From Micrasema longulum (taxonomy: Eukaryota > Arthropoda > Insecta > Trichoptera > Brachycentridae), in NCBI GenBank assembly GCA_022494885.1, contig JAGVSM010000217.1:124001-188000 (forward strand): a stretch of 64,000 nucleotides of DNA, in the 5' to 3' direction. The notes beneath the pieces were generated by a model that saw nothing but the letters and a program-made list of their open reading frames with translations, made no database searches and was not told where the DNA came from. The translations under genes and the position numbers were made by a program. Below are positions 45,840 through 56,540 of this stretch, one piece after another (within the stretch, counting starts at the first letter, position 1; the number at the start of each line of letters is the position of its first letter).

Positions 45840-46540
45840 GTGAAAAAAAAAGCGTTTATTTGACATGCATAATTTAAACACGTTATAAAAGACCACACAT
45901 TACGACAGCAAACTGCGTATCCAATTATAAGTTTTTGTGTAGAATTAAAAAAAATAATCTTAATGAATATTTATTTCAATCTGCTTCTGAATCACTTGAT
46001 TGCCTACGGGTATTGGTTTGACCAATCTGTCATCTTTTAGACTAATAAAAATATAAAAAATTGCACGAATGTTTAAAAATAGTCATAAAAAAATACCAGA
46101 ATACAACATATTATCTAATGTTTAAATGAGTATAATACCGAAAACACATTTTCAATATATTATACTTGAAATAATGTTGTGGTTTTTTTATATTACTTGT
46201 GCATTATTTTCCCTGTCATTACACATAAAGATTCCTTCGTTTAAATGTATTTGTGGATGCGTAATACTCACACATTTGTACGATGTGATTAGTGAGGGAG
46301 GCCTCTCTATTATATATTATGTACATACTAACGAGGAAAGCGCCGCATGGTGGCGACAGTTGGAACTATTAATTGTTGGAAAAACAGGAAAAGCTCGCCG
46401 TACAAAAAATGTAGAAAAAGCTTTCTTAGAATATATTATTCATTTTTAATTATTTCTCTAACATATTATCTTATGCATAAGTATTTCTTTTCAGTAATAA
46501 ATCTTTATTAATACATTACAAGAGATATAAAGAACATTTA
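45840..46540. other. inferred intron
   Basis: The + open frame at 46126-46449 (107 codons) has no recognisable domain; its middle (46290-46400, GCGCCGCATGGTGGCGACAG) is GC-balanced and may be a short repeat. Confidence 0.3.
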
Positions 46541-46544
46541 AATT

Positions 46545-46605
46545 GAGGAAATATAGGAGTCTAGGAATTTACAGGGCTCATGTCCTATCATTAAAAACAG
46601 TGTGT
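46545..46605 (-). repeat. Repeat family E fragment, reverse
   Basis: AGTCTAGGAATTTACAGGGC and TCATGTCCTATCATT are the reverse of the family E start. Confidence 0.5.
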
Positions 46606-46619
46606 TGAAAACCTTTGAA

Positions 46620-47150
46620 AAAAACTCCCATAGACCAAAACTCCCGTTGATCTTGTTTTAATTAGTACTTACCATTTTTTCTCTTACATTACATTACATA
46701 TTTTGGTATTGTTTATTAATTCAATGTCTATACCGATTTTTTATTACTGTTAATATCGCTTTAACATTTTTTTTAGCTATCTTGAGTTTAAAATCTCGCT
46801 TTTTAAAATTTTAAATGCTTGAGATACTGTTTTTTTTATATTTTTAATAGTAAAAATAATAAATATTTATTAACCATAATATACGATGTCATACATACAA
46901 AAATAATAACAAAGGTACACAAAGTTAAATGGCGGACTTACTCTGAGCATGTTTTTATATTTTTTAACCACTTTTAATTGATTTTTATATTATTATTACT
47001 TTTCTAACACTAATTTGTTTTTAAAGTGTTTTTAAAATTAACATTATTTTTATACTCGTATTTTATTTTTTTGTTGTTGCTATACATCTGTTCTTTTTTA
47101 AATTTCTTAAAATACGTATTTTAATTAATTAATTTAAATTTAATCTTACT
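46620..47150. other. AT-rich inferred intron
   Basis: Nothing recognised. Confidence 0.45.
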
Positions 47151-47154
47151 TATT

Positions 47155-47335
47155 TACAGCCAATGACATACATGTCATAAGCCCTGTAAATGTCTAGACT
47201 TCTACAATCCCTTCTTTGAAAACCTCTTCTGTTCTGTAGTAATATATTAGTATTATTACTCATAAGAGGGTTCAATCCAGCCTATGTTTACAAATATTTA
47301 GACAAACTCAAAATATTGTATTGTTTGATGTACAC
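47155..47335 (+). repeat. Repeat family E copy
   Basis: AATGACATACATGTCATAAG, AATGTCTAGACTTCTACAAT, GAGGGTTCAATCCAGCCTAT and TTTAGACAAACTCAAAATATTG-type end. Confidence 0.65.
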
Positions 47336-47339
47336 ATAC

Positions 47340-47656
47340 TAATAATTACTTACGTTGGTTGAAATATCCTTCTTATATAAGATTCTTTGAGAGTTATGTT
47401 ATGAAGTTAGTACCCGCCCATGCAAGGATTACTGCAATGGCGCTCGCCAGTAATGCTGTGAAAACTTAGTTATGAGTTATTGTAACATTAACAGCCTCTG
47501 AGAACTTTCTACTGGGGATGAAGGTGAAAAGGGGTGGAACAAGGTAGAGTACAGAGTAGAAAGTAGGGGTTTCAAGGAAAGAAAAATACGGTGGAACGTA
47601 CGTAGATTTAGTACATATTAAGAAATGACGTTTTTTTTATTTTGTTTGAAGATAAT
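47340..47656. other. inferred intron
   Basis: Nothing recognised; 47510-47610 is purine-rich. Confidence 0.4.
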
Positions 47657-48047
47657 ATTTTCTTGTCCCAGAATCCATTCACGTCTAAACAGCAATTTGT
47701 AGGACGGGACATTGTTCCTATGCACTGTCACTGAAATAGACATCTTGCTATCTCAATCGCCAATGATTACCCCCACGCCCGCGCGTGGCCGCATTGTCGT
47801 CATGTGAATGCGTACAAACACGACTGTAGAACAGTAGCGACTTGCTTGACGCGTGAGTGCTACTCCTGTGCAATTTTTCTGCTGAAAATGATGGCAGAAA
47901 AAATCGCTCTTATTTTTTATTTCGCCCTTAAACAATTCCAACGCATCTCAATATAAAAGAAATATTTTTCCACGATCGAAATTTTGTACTGTCCCAGCGT
48001 CCTGTCCAGTGTTGTCAAAGCTGTTCACGGAGCTGGGACAAGACAAT
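47657..48047 (-). mobile_element. Non-autonomous DNA element with terminal inverted repeats, copy 2
   Basis: Ends ATTTTCTTGTCCCAG and, reversed, ATTGTCTTGTCCCAG: 15-bp terminal inverted repeats with one mismatch. The interior aligns in reverse to 10021-10423 (GCCGCATTGTCGTCATG, CAATGATTACCCCCA, TTTTTCTGCTGAAAATGATG). 391 bp, no transposase. Confidence 0.7.
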
Positions 48048-48277
48048 ATTGTCATTTCTATCGTCCTCGTGTAAACCTAACCTTAAGGTCCATAGTAAAT
48101 TTTTAAAAAATCATTTAATTCGAAAACAATAATACATTTTTTTTCCATAAATTATAGTCTTATTTCGATACAGCACATTTAATTTAAAACAGATAGACGT
48201 TAAAATTTACAATAAAATTATAATTTTAATGTTAGTTCAGACAAAACAAAGAAAGTCTGGTTTTTAGTTGGTGTAGC

Positions 48278-48362
48278 AAATAATCGAGATATACTGCGGT
48301 AAGCGTACTAAAGTAGTGTCTTATGCACCATCAGATGCCAATAAATGAATAAAAATGATGAT
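48278..48362 (+). mobile_element. SINE-A tail fragment
   Basis: GATATACTGCGGTAAGCGTA, AGTGTCTTATGCACCATCAG and AATGATGATA end, matching the 3' module. Confidence 0.6.
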
Positions 48363-48379
48363 ATTTTGCTAAGAAAAAT

Positions 48380-48660
48380 AGTCAAAACCATAAATTAGTT
48401 ACCTTTATGCCACTTGTGGATAGACTAGGTGACCATAACACCGACATTAATAAGCCAGGCTCTCGCTTTTCCCAATAGACTGGCGCATTTATAGAGTTGC
48501 ATATGCCATTGCAAAATGGCGTACTTACCCCCTCACCTCTCGGTGTACCACCTTCTGTACACCACCCGGCCCTCCCACCCCCCCAGCCCGACAAAAGAGG
48601 GTTGCTTAGCAACCTGGAACTTGTCTCAATTACCCACCCACATTAAGCTCTGTGCAGTTT
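48380..48660. promoter_or_regulatory. GC-rich island with RFX-type palindrome
   Basis: C-rich non-coding block; the 15-bp perfect palindromic-arm site GGTTGCTTAGCAACC (48600-48614) has the form of an RFX X-box half-site pair. The minus-strand 76-codon frame has no domain. Confidence 0.3.
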
Positions 48661-49135
48661 TCGCCATAACCTAATGACTGAATATTATACGTTAAGCCAA
48701 AGAACAATAATAAATTATCAGTAAAATTCAATGACGTCTCATAGAACTTAATTTATCTTATACTATGACGTTTCTTACTACAAAGTTCAAAGACAATCAT
48801 GTCAATTACCATACGCGTTAAGTTTTATGCCGTTTTCACCTTAATTTTTCAAAAGTTTCAACTTAATGACTTAATACAATACGTTAATAGTAATGACAGT
48901 CAGACTTTTCTTTATACAAACGTATTCCCGTATTTTTTTTCTAGATTATGTCACTAGATCCGTTGGTTTTGCACAGCATAGATATTTACCATTACACGTC
49001 TTTATCATTTTACTTTTTTGGAAAATTATTTCTTATGAGAGCCATCCAAAAATCCAAAAAAGACACTAGTTTTATCTGCCGTCTTCGGACATACGGTATA
49101 CAAATAATATGATAAATAATATTTTGTCTACTAAA
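48660..49135. other. AT-rich inferred intron
   Basis: Nothing recognised. Confidence 0.45.
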
Positions 49136-49139
49136 TTAG

Positions 49140-49712
49140 ATAACCACTTAAACTGAAAAGAAGACGTGAAGACTGTTGTTGCTAAAATAAGTAGTTATGC
49201 ATTTGTATTAGTCAAACTGAATAAAATAGCTATCAATGAATGTGTTATGTTCATTTATTACGTGCATTCAATTTTGATTTGTGGTATTATTTTTTGGGGA
49301 AACTCGACTAATGTACAAGATGTTTTTAAAAATCAAATAATATGTGTTCGGAAAATGATAAATGCTGATTACCTGGCAACATGTAGGCCAATTTTTATTA
49401 GATTAAATTTATTTACAGTGGCGGGTACTTAAAGAATGGAACTTTATCTTATTGTTAAATCAAGACCTGAATAGTTTAGTACACAGGAAAAAAGTCACTT
49501 TCATTACACCAGATAAAAGTAAATTAAAAACTCCATTTGCGAAACAATCATTTGAACGAAGAGGACCCATATGCTTGGCAATCAAAATTTACAAGCTTCC
49601 CAAAAATATTATGGAAATAAATTGTGCAATTTTTTTTGCAAGTGTGCTAAAAGTGTATCTAAAAATTCAATGTTTCAATAGTATAAATAAAGATGCATTT
49701 TAATAAATTGAA
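49140..49712 (+). mobile_element. Non-LTR reverse-transcriptase C-terminal pseudogene
   Basis: + frames at 49166-49432 and 49452-49703 read YYVHSILICGIIFWGNSTN (the H-S-x-L-x-Y/C-G-I-x-x-WG block), then RPIFIRLNLFTVAG, KTPFAKQSFERRGPICLAIK and YKLPKNIMEI. The order is that of the region after the RT domain in CR1/Jockey-type proteins. A stop and frameshift at about 49432-49450 and loss of the 5' part make it dead. Confidence 0.6.
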
Positions 49713-49867
49713 AAGTATTAAATGTAAGCAATAAACACCATAACTTATATACCCTTCTTTAGCTTTTGGCATGACCAGACTTACGATTTTGGTTTATGTG
49801 ATGATGCCACATCATTCTTATTCGTCTTCGTTCTACGTTACCGTTTATTGTGACCACAAAATGAATC

Positions 49868-50247
49868 AGCTTGTGGTCCCGTGGCTAGTGTTGCGGGCTC
49901 ACGGATCTTAGGTCCGAGGTTCGAATCCCACTCTACCCCAACTTGATTTCCATGTTCAAATAGTGACTTATTTACAACTCGTTGAAAATGATCACCAAAA
50001 TTGAAATAAACAAACAAACAAACAAACCATCACGCCGTTTCCCCGTAAGGGTAGGCAGAGAGGATAGAACGCCACAACACTCTATCTTTGCATACAGATC
50101 TCGCTTCCTCTACATTCATACATCTTCTCATGCACGCGCGCTGATTATTCCGACTTTTGACATGTCCATCTTTAAGTATTTGTTGGATTTGGTCATGAAA
50201 TATTTGGGTAAATTATAAGAACGCTAATATTTCTTTTTTTTTTTTTT
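49868..50247 (+). mobile_element. SINE-B, full length, itself split by RTE copy B
   Basis: Head CTTGTGGTCCCGTGGCTAGT with B box GAGGTTCGAATCCCACTCTA, body to TGAAATA (50002-50008), resumes at TGAAATATTTGGGTAAATTA (50196 on) and ends ATAAGAACGCTAATATTTC plus a T-rich run. Confidence 0.8.
50009..50195 (-). mobile_element. RTE-like copy B, 3' end with (TTTG)n tail
   Basis: AACAAACAAACAAACAAACC (tail, reversed), CATCACGCCGTTTCCCCGTA, ATTCATACATCTTCTCATGC and TGTTGGATTTGGTCATG. It is flanked by exact 7-bp repeats TGAAATA (50002-50008 and 50196-50202), its target duplication. Confidence 0.85.
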
Positions 50248-50419
50248 AATTCTCGCCATATATATCGATTTTAATCTTACCAATTATTCCTGTCTCAGAT
50301 TTGCACTCTCGCCTGATTTCATCATTCGTAACCCTGTCATACATTGATTTCACACACATTTGTCTAAGAGTTCGAATTTCAACCGCGTTCACACTGCTTT
50401 CATCATTTTATTAATATAA

Positions 50420-50770
50420 ATATTTTATTCTAACTTAATTTTCTTACAAAAAATTAAAGTCATCTATAAGTAGTCGATAAAAAGTGAATACGCACACAAC
50501 ACACTACCCTCCTTATAACGTTCTATTACTTTTCTCCCCTTTAACCTATCGCCACAGATCTAATTTATAATTCCATTAAAATCGTGTTCTGCGTCCATTT
50601 TGAATGTGAGTACATAACAATATTACTAGGAAAGTTATAGAAATGATTTCTGGTCTGGCATGCAAAATGTCTGACATTTATTCTGAATACTATTCGGTTG
50701 AATCAAATGTCAGATTGTAATTGAATTATTGAATATTTCACGTGAAATTCGTACAGCAACTGATTAATAC
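50420..50770. other. inferred intron
   Basis: Nothing recognised. Confidence 0.4.
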
Positions 50771-50772
50771 CT

Positions 50773-51662
50773 GTGTCGACACGAATGAACGTGTATACGA
50801 ATAGAACGGGTAATTTTTTTATGTTTTGTATTGATTACATATATTGCTACTGTACTCATCACACATCTAACTGTTTATTCCATGTACCATCCGTTCGTAC
50901 AAATTATGCCCAGAACTCTCCACTTGTGCGTTTCGCTAAAAAGTATAATTCAAACCTTCATTCTATTGACCCTTTCGATTGTAATAAAGTGACTTTCAAA
51001 ATGCTAGCTCTAAAATTAATATTGAATGCTAGTCCTTAAGTCTTTGGTGATATTTCAAATTGTTTACATTTGTTTACGAACTCTCCTCTATTAAACATTT
51101 TTTGTCTTAATTTAGCAATTGTATAATCTTACAAATACTAACTTATGCAGTCTAATTTTCAAGGCAAAATTGATACTTATTCGCATATACACACACCATT
51201 ACTTTCACACACAAATACATACCCTCACACATATGCACACACCCTCACCTACCTTCTGTCCTGCTCTCACATACACACAAATTCATATGTTTACGTAAAA
51301 TGTATTTTGGTTGATATTTGTCATTGGTTTCATTTAATGTTTTTTTTTTTCATTTATACGTGTGTATTTGCCGTATAACTGTTGTTAATAATGTAAAAGA
51401 TAATTAAGATAGTATTCTTCTGCCTTGGAACACAGCGTGAGGGCTAAATTTCTTGTCGTCCATATGCTCTGTAACTGCAACACGTGTTGTTATAAAGCTC
51501 CTATTTTGTTATTAAAATCGATCGTAATTGGAAATGAAGAACTAGAATCCCAACCGTCCTTGCGCTCTGTAGCCGCTAGACATGTTAGGTTATCTAAAAC
51601 AGCGCTTGAGTCAATTTTCACAAAAATAGCGCCATGCGAATTATCCAACAACGTAGTTTTTT
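50773..51662 (+). mobile_element. CR1-like non-LTR: protein C terminus plus 3' UTR
   Basis: The + frame to 51039 contains CLFHVPSVRTNYAQNSPLVR and FDCNKVTFKMLALKL, matching the R-TNY-x-x-x-SP-x-x-R ending of CR1/Jockey-type proteins. The 3' UTR has a CA-rich stretch (51185-51290), GGGCTAAATTTCTTGTCGTC, GAACTAGAATCCCAACCGTC and a decayed GCGCCATGCGAATTATCC end. This copy links the coding region to the headless copies at 2375, 21785 and 59530. Confidence 0.65.
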
Positions 51663-51689
51663 AACGTACCCAAAGAAATGTTCAGACTG

Positions 51690-52090
51690 TTGCATGCCAT
51701 GCATTATTTTTATTTTGGATCATTTTTGTGAAAATTACCTCAAGGGCGCTGTACAGTAAATATCCCGACCCGTCTTGTAGTTACAAAGCGCATAGGTGGT
51801 TGGGGTTCTAGTTTCCCGTTTCCAACTTGTATGTTTAATTTGAATAATCTAAATATAGGAGCTGGATTACAACACGTCTTGCAGTTACAGATCACATGGA
51901 CTTCTAGAAATCTAGCCATGATTTACGTTTAAAAAATAATCGTTTATCGAATCTAGATTACATGTCTTACAGCAGAAATCTAGACCCTATTTATAGTTCA
52001 AATTAAGTTGTATTTTTTTAATACAGTAAATTTCATTTACATAATATGGAAGCTAGTATTATAAAATATCTTGCAGGTACAAAATATCGT
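51690..52090 (-). mobile_element. CR1-like non-LTR 3' end, reverse
   Basis: TACCTCAAGGGCGCTGTACA, then reversed internal motifs near 51772, 51865 and 51962 (CGTCTTGTAGTTACAAAGCG, CGTCTTGCAGTTACAGATCA). It lies tail-to-tail with the copy ending at 51662. Confidence 0.75.
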
Positions 52091-52099
52091 ATAACTATG

Positions 52100-52590
52100 C
52101 TCCCACTATAACTACTGCTATTTTGAATCCTTTTCTTCTTCTTTTCTACATCCGTTCCTAATTGGATCATGTGGACATCACCTGATGCCTCGAACGTGTT
52201 GCGTTGGTAAAAATAAAAATTCCTCAGATCTGTGGGCTAGTGTAGGCAATAAGGAACCCGATTAATATAGTCTGATGGCTCATGACCACTCCATATTATC
52301 TGCCATAAAGCTGAATGCCTGAAATGCAAAGTGGTACTGAATATTTAATCCTGCCTTACAAGGAATGTATCCTTTCCGATCGACGAATAGTGGTCATCAT
52401 ACTTTCTTGATAGACCCTCATTTATTATCAATCGCGATTATTTTTTTTACAAAAAATGTATAAACTTCAAGGCAATAGGAAATATCAAATACTACGAATA
52501 CAGATTAAAATATATGAAATGGATTTAGAATAATTAATTGTATTTTCAAAATCAATATGGATATTGTGGAGAAATGTTTTCATTCATAAA
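52100..52590. other. inferred intron
   Basis: 52130-52220 may be a 3' fragment of the retroelement family seen at 29585-30140; the rest is unrecognised. Confidence 0.35.
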
Positions 52591-52599
52591 TGTAAAAAT

Positions 52600-52762
52600 A
52601 ACTAACTAACTAACTAACTAACCATCACACCATTTCCCCGGAGGGGTAGGCAGAGAGGATAGAACGCCACACCGCTCTGTCCTGGCACACTTCCTTTGCT
52701 TCCTTCACATTCATACATCTTCTCATGCACGCACGTCGATTATTCCGACTTTTCACATGACC
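52600..52762 (-). mobile_element. RTE-like 3' end with (TTAG)n tail
   Basis: TAACTAACTAACTAACTAAC is the reversed tail, followed by CATCACACCATTTCCCCGGA, AGAGAGGATAGAACGCCACA and ATTCATACATCTTCTCATGC. 5'-truncated at about 150 bp. Confidence 0.82.
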
Positions 52763-52988
52763 TAATATAAATACTGACATAATATAAATACTTTTCTAGA
52801 AAACCGCGTCATGTTTGGCCTTGGTTATTGTGACGTCAAGATTCGTGATAATGTTCTAAGCAAATTTAAATGGCCTAATATAAACACTTATGCATAATAT
52901 AAATACTTTTCTAGAAAAACGCGTCATGTTTGGCCTTGGTTGTTGTGACGTCAAGATTCGTGATAATGTTCTAAGCAAATTTAAATGG
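52761..52988. repeat. 113-115 bp tandem duplication with CRE sites
   Basis: Copy 1 (52761-52873) and copy 2 (52874-52988) differ at only a few positions. Each starts CCTAATATAAA, contains CGCGTCATGTTTGGCCTTGG and a full CRE TGACGTCA (52831-52838 and 52946-52953), and ends CTAAGCAAATTTAAATGG. No coding. Either a recent tandem duplication or the edge of a satellite unit. Confidence 0.9.
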
Positions 52989-52989
52989 C

Positions 52990-54020
52990 CAGGAACAAAT
53001 AAACATTAATCGTGACGTATTAGAGGCGTGACCAATAGAATGGCCGTTTTTGCGAGAATTCAAAATTACAAATTCAAAAAAAATTTTATGCTACTAATTT
53101 TTTTTCTCTTGACAGTATTTCATAGACCTTTATTACTATAAAAATGTTTTAATAAAGTAATTTTTTCCCTCTTACGATTCTTCATTCAAATCATCAATTG
53201 GTCACTTTTCAATTTATCCTTTGTTTTCGATTACTACCCTTAAAACATACAGTTCCGCAATTCCTCTATCCACCTGGTATTCATATATAAATGAGAATAA
53301 TGTTATCACCTCGGCTAGCTTATCTAGCTATGGATTGAGTATCTGGGGGCGCGGGGGCGAAGCCTCGACATCGGGGCTCAGTGTCGTGGCAGGATTAAGC
53401 CCGCGCTAGGGGCTGACCAATGTTTTAGGGCCGTATTACTTTAAACGACTCCCCCGGGGGTCACTTCTCAACACACCGCTATTATTTTTCATCCCTAACC
53501 CCCAAATTGTAAAGTACTAAAACTTAAGGTATCTCCATACTGAGGAAAGTAAACGAAGGAAGAACGACTGGGAAATTTGAGTATGCAATTCCCCGTTAAC
53601 ACTGGAATTCTAATTTATTTGAAAACGTATTATTCGATATTGTTACAATATTTCATCGTTTTCCAACAGCGTAATATACTGTTCAAAATATTATTTGTCC
53701 ACTTTTTGTAATTTTTTTCATAAAACTATTATTTGTCAAAATAAATTGTGGTATGTTTTCCTCGGTATGAGATTTCCTTGTAAGGAACTTGGAGCCCTAA
53801 TTGATCAAATAAATAAATGAAAACGTACTAAGTATTTTATTTATTTAAACGCCTTTTAGGCTTTTACGTGTTTTTACATACATATTTACAAATAAAGACA
53901 GACATGTTTTTTACAAAGAAGTAGCAAAAAATGTATAAATGATTTTTAGAATAAAAAGAAAAATATCAAAAATAGCATCTTTACATATTAGTATAACAGT
54001 GGAAAGAACAAAATTAATGA
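52990..54020. other. inferred intron with GC-rich island 53300-53500
   Basis: The island (for example GGGGGCGCGGGGGCGAAGCC) shows no coding. 53838-53935 (TTTATTTAAACGCCTTTTAGGC-type, read as AAACGCCTTTTAGGCTTTTA) resembles 19670-19800 and may be a reversed non-LTR tail. Confidence 0.35.
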
Positions 54021-54024
54021 ATTA

Positions 54025-54185
54025 GTCATAATGTATCGGGTTGTGTTCCTGTGGCTAGTTTTTCGGACTCACGGACCAAAGGTCCCTGGTTCGAATCCCA
54101 CTGTACCCCAACTTTTTCTTATACTGAGTTATTTAAAACTCTTAATGAAATATTCGGCAAATTATAAGAACGCAAATATTTATTT
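54025..54185 (+). mobile_element. SINE-B, full length
   Basis: GGTTGTGTTCCTGTGGCTAG, CACGGACCAAAGGTCCCTGG, TTCGAATCCCACTGTACCCC and end AATTATAAGAACGCAAATAT. Confidence 0.78.
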
Positions 54186-54189
54186 TCCT

Positions 54190-56540
54190 TAAAAAAAACT
54201 TTTATTTAAATTTACGTTAAAATAAAATTAATTAGATCTTACTTTTGCATAATTTTCAACGGTTGATACATAAACAAAAAATATCAAATAGCTTCACACA
54301 CTTCAAAAAACGGTAAAAAAAAAAAGTCAACTTTTATACTTTTTTACGTATTAATTTCAAGAATACAAATTTATTTAATGACAAAATGAAACCTACTTAA
54401 ATTATGGGAATAATACACACTTAAATTGCGTCAAATGCAAAACTTCCAAATAACTATTAACTTTTACTCAACAACTTTCTTATTATTACCTATCTAATTA
54501 TTTATCACCCGCTGACTAAGTGGATAATACCTCTTTTTTGAAGTAAATACAGCTCTATGCTTTTTGCACGAAAGTTCAAAACGAATAAAATACGACACAA
54601 TTGCTCATCTTTTTTTAAACAGTCATATTAAGTTTTATATTTTGAAAATTAAAAACGAAAAAAAAATTAAGACGTATCCGACAATTTTCATTTTAGGTTT
54701 AATTGGAATCAACAAATCAATAACTGTAAAAAATCCTATCGAATTAAAGTTAAATGAGAACCAACCTCCTCAACCAAACTCGTTAATGGTATATTTACTT
54801 GTAAATTGACTGAAAATGTAATATACATTATACTTTTATTGAAATTATGTTATAATAAGCTTTCTAGGCAAATGCGAAAAAACATTTACATCTGGGTCTA
54901 TAGTCTGGAGCCTGGAGGATATTTCTAATTCTCCATATTGGTATCATGACATTAGGTATCTCCCTTTACAGCTAGGGAAATTGTCATTTTCAAATCCAGG
55001 GTTGTAATCACCATCACCTTAATGGTGTTTTTTTTAATGTGCTTCGTTTGTTTTCTTCGATTTAAACGCATCGCATAACGTTTGATAAACTTCCTTAACG
55101 TATTAATCATTTTATGGTAAGGATTTTCAAAATATTTACGATTGTTTTCTTAAAAGCATGTGTTTACAGAATAAACTGTTTTTGTGTTTTTTTATTCAAA
55201 TTTAATTCAGTGTTGCAATAAATCACTTTTTTCAAGAATCATCAAAATAGAGTTGTATAAGTCATGTATAATAATAACTTAATAAATTATTTGTATTAAC
55301 CTCTAATGTATAAGTATGCACATATGTTTAAACGTTTTATCAATGATGAATTATACGAACGTATTGTTTAGATATTCGTTCTGTATATTTTAATAAATTA
55401 TGCTTATGATCTCAAAAGTTGATACATATTTTTGTGATAGAAATGCCAGTGAACGACTTGATTCAAACGAATTCTGGGGAGAAAAAAACTATTTTTTGTT
55501 TATTGAAATATAAAAAATAAAAAAAGAGTATCATACGGATATTTCAAAAATGTTGTTTTTTTAATAATATACGTTTACTTGTTATTGTGTAATTGATGAA
55601 GTGGCGTTATAATGCTGTATGTTATAGCAAAATATTCGTATGCTTGTCCTAAGTGAGCGATATGACTAATTACAAAAGTTTAATTCCTTTGCAAATTGTG
55701 TTTGATTTTTATGTGACAAAGAAAGAAAAAACTGGTAAAATAAAAATTCTACATTAAATGTCTCTTTGTCAACCCTGAAATGCGCCAGGGATGGTTTTAC
55801 GACTCCCGGGGCCCATTCCAGTGACAGGTGATGGTGTCCTTACGATGGCCCAAACTAGCCTCCTGCCCTTACTCTAGACACCCCTGCATTATTTAATATT
55901 CAATACACTGAACATACACGAACCGAACGGATCGAACTCCCAAAACAATATTATTTCTCGATGCATAACAAAACTAGACCACCGAGTCAAGAGTGGTGGG
56001 AAAGGGTGTAAAACATAATAACTATTTCCTATTGGTTTTACGACTTTTATGTGACTTATTTGGAGGTGTCATGGTGTAGTTTACACGCTGAAATTGATAC
56101 CTATAACCCTCCATCAGAATATTTAAGGTATTCAAATAAGTGTTTTGTTTATTATTTTTATATTTAACATGGCAAATATTGGTATCATTTAAGTATTTAG
56201 TACTAATGATAATCTTTTAAATGAAAAATATTCAAATTTCGGTTTATCATAATTCTATTGAAACAATAAATAATATTTGGTTTATTTTAAAGTATACTCT
56301 TTTTCATTTTTTTATTTATATTTTAAGCGTTTATTTTATCTTACACATTTCTTCTGGTCAAATTCTCACGGGGTTCACTAAATATGCCAAATAAACAGGT
56401 ATTGTCACCACCATTGCCATATTATAATAATCATATTTTATTTACAAGTGCCGATTTCCTCATTGACGTGAAAGCTTTTGACAGTCTAAAATCTAAACCT
56501 TTTAAACATAGAATTAATGATTTTCATTTTTCATTTTCAG
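54190..56540. other. intron before the 51-nt exon
   Basis: Mostly AT-rich. 55770-56000 is GC-balanced (CCCGGGGCCCATTCCAGTGA; AAACTAGACCACCGAGTCAA) and could be a short repeat or regulatory DNA; not resolved. Confidence 0.4.

Larger units (their letters stand above)
49760..50412 (-). mobile_element. RTE-like copy A, split by SINE-B
   Basis: Left piece 49760-49855: TTTTGGCATGACCAGACTTA, CGTTCTACGTTACCGTTTAT. Right piece 50248-50412: AATTCTCGCCATATATATCG, ATTTGCACTCTCGCCTGATT and TTCAACCGCGTTCACACTGC. Together they follow the continuous order seen at 15835-15960 and 33990-34090, so a later insertion split them. Confidence 0.7.
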
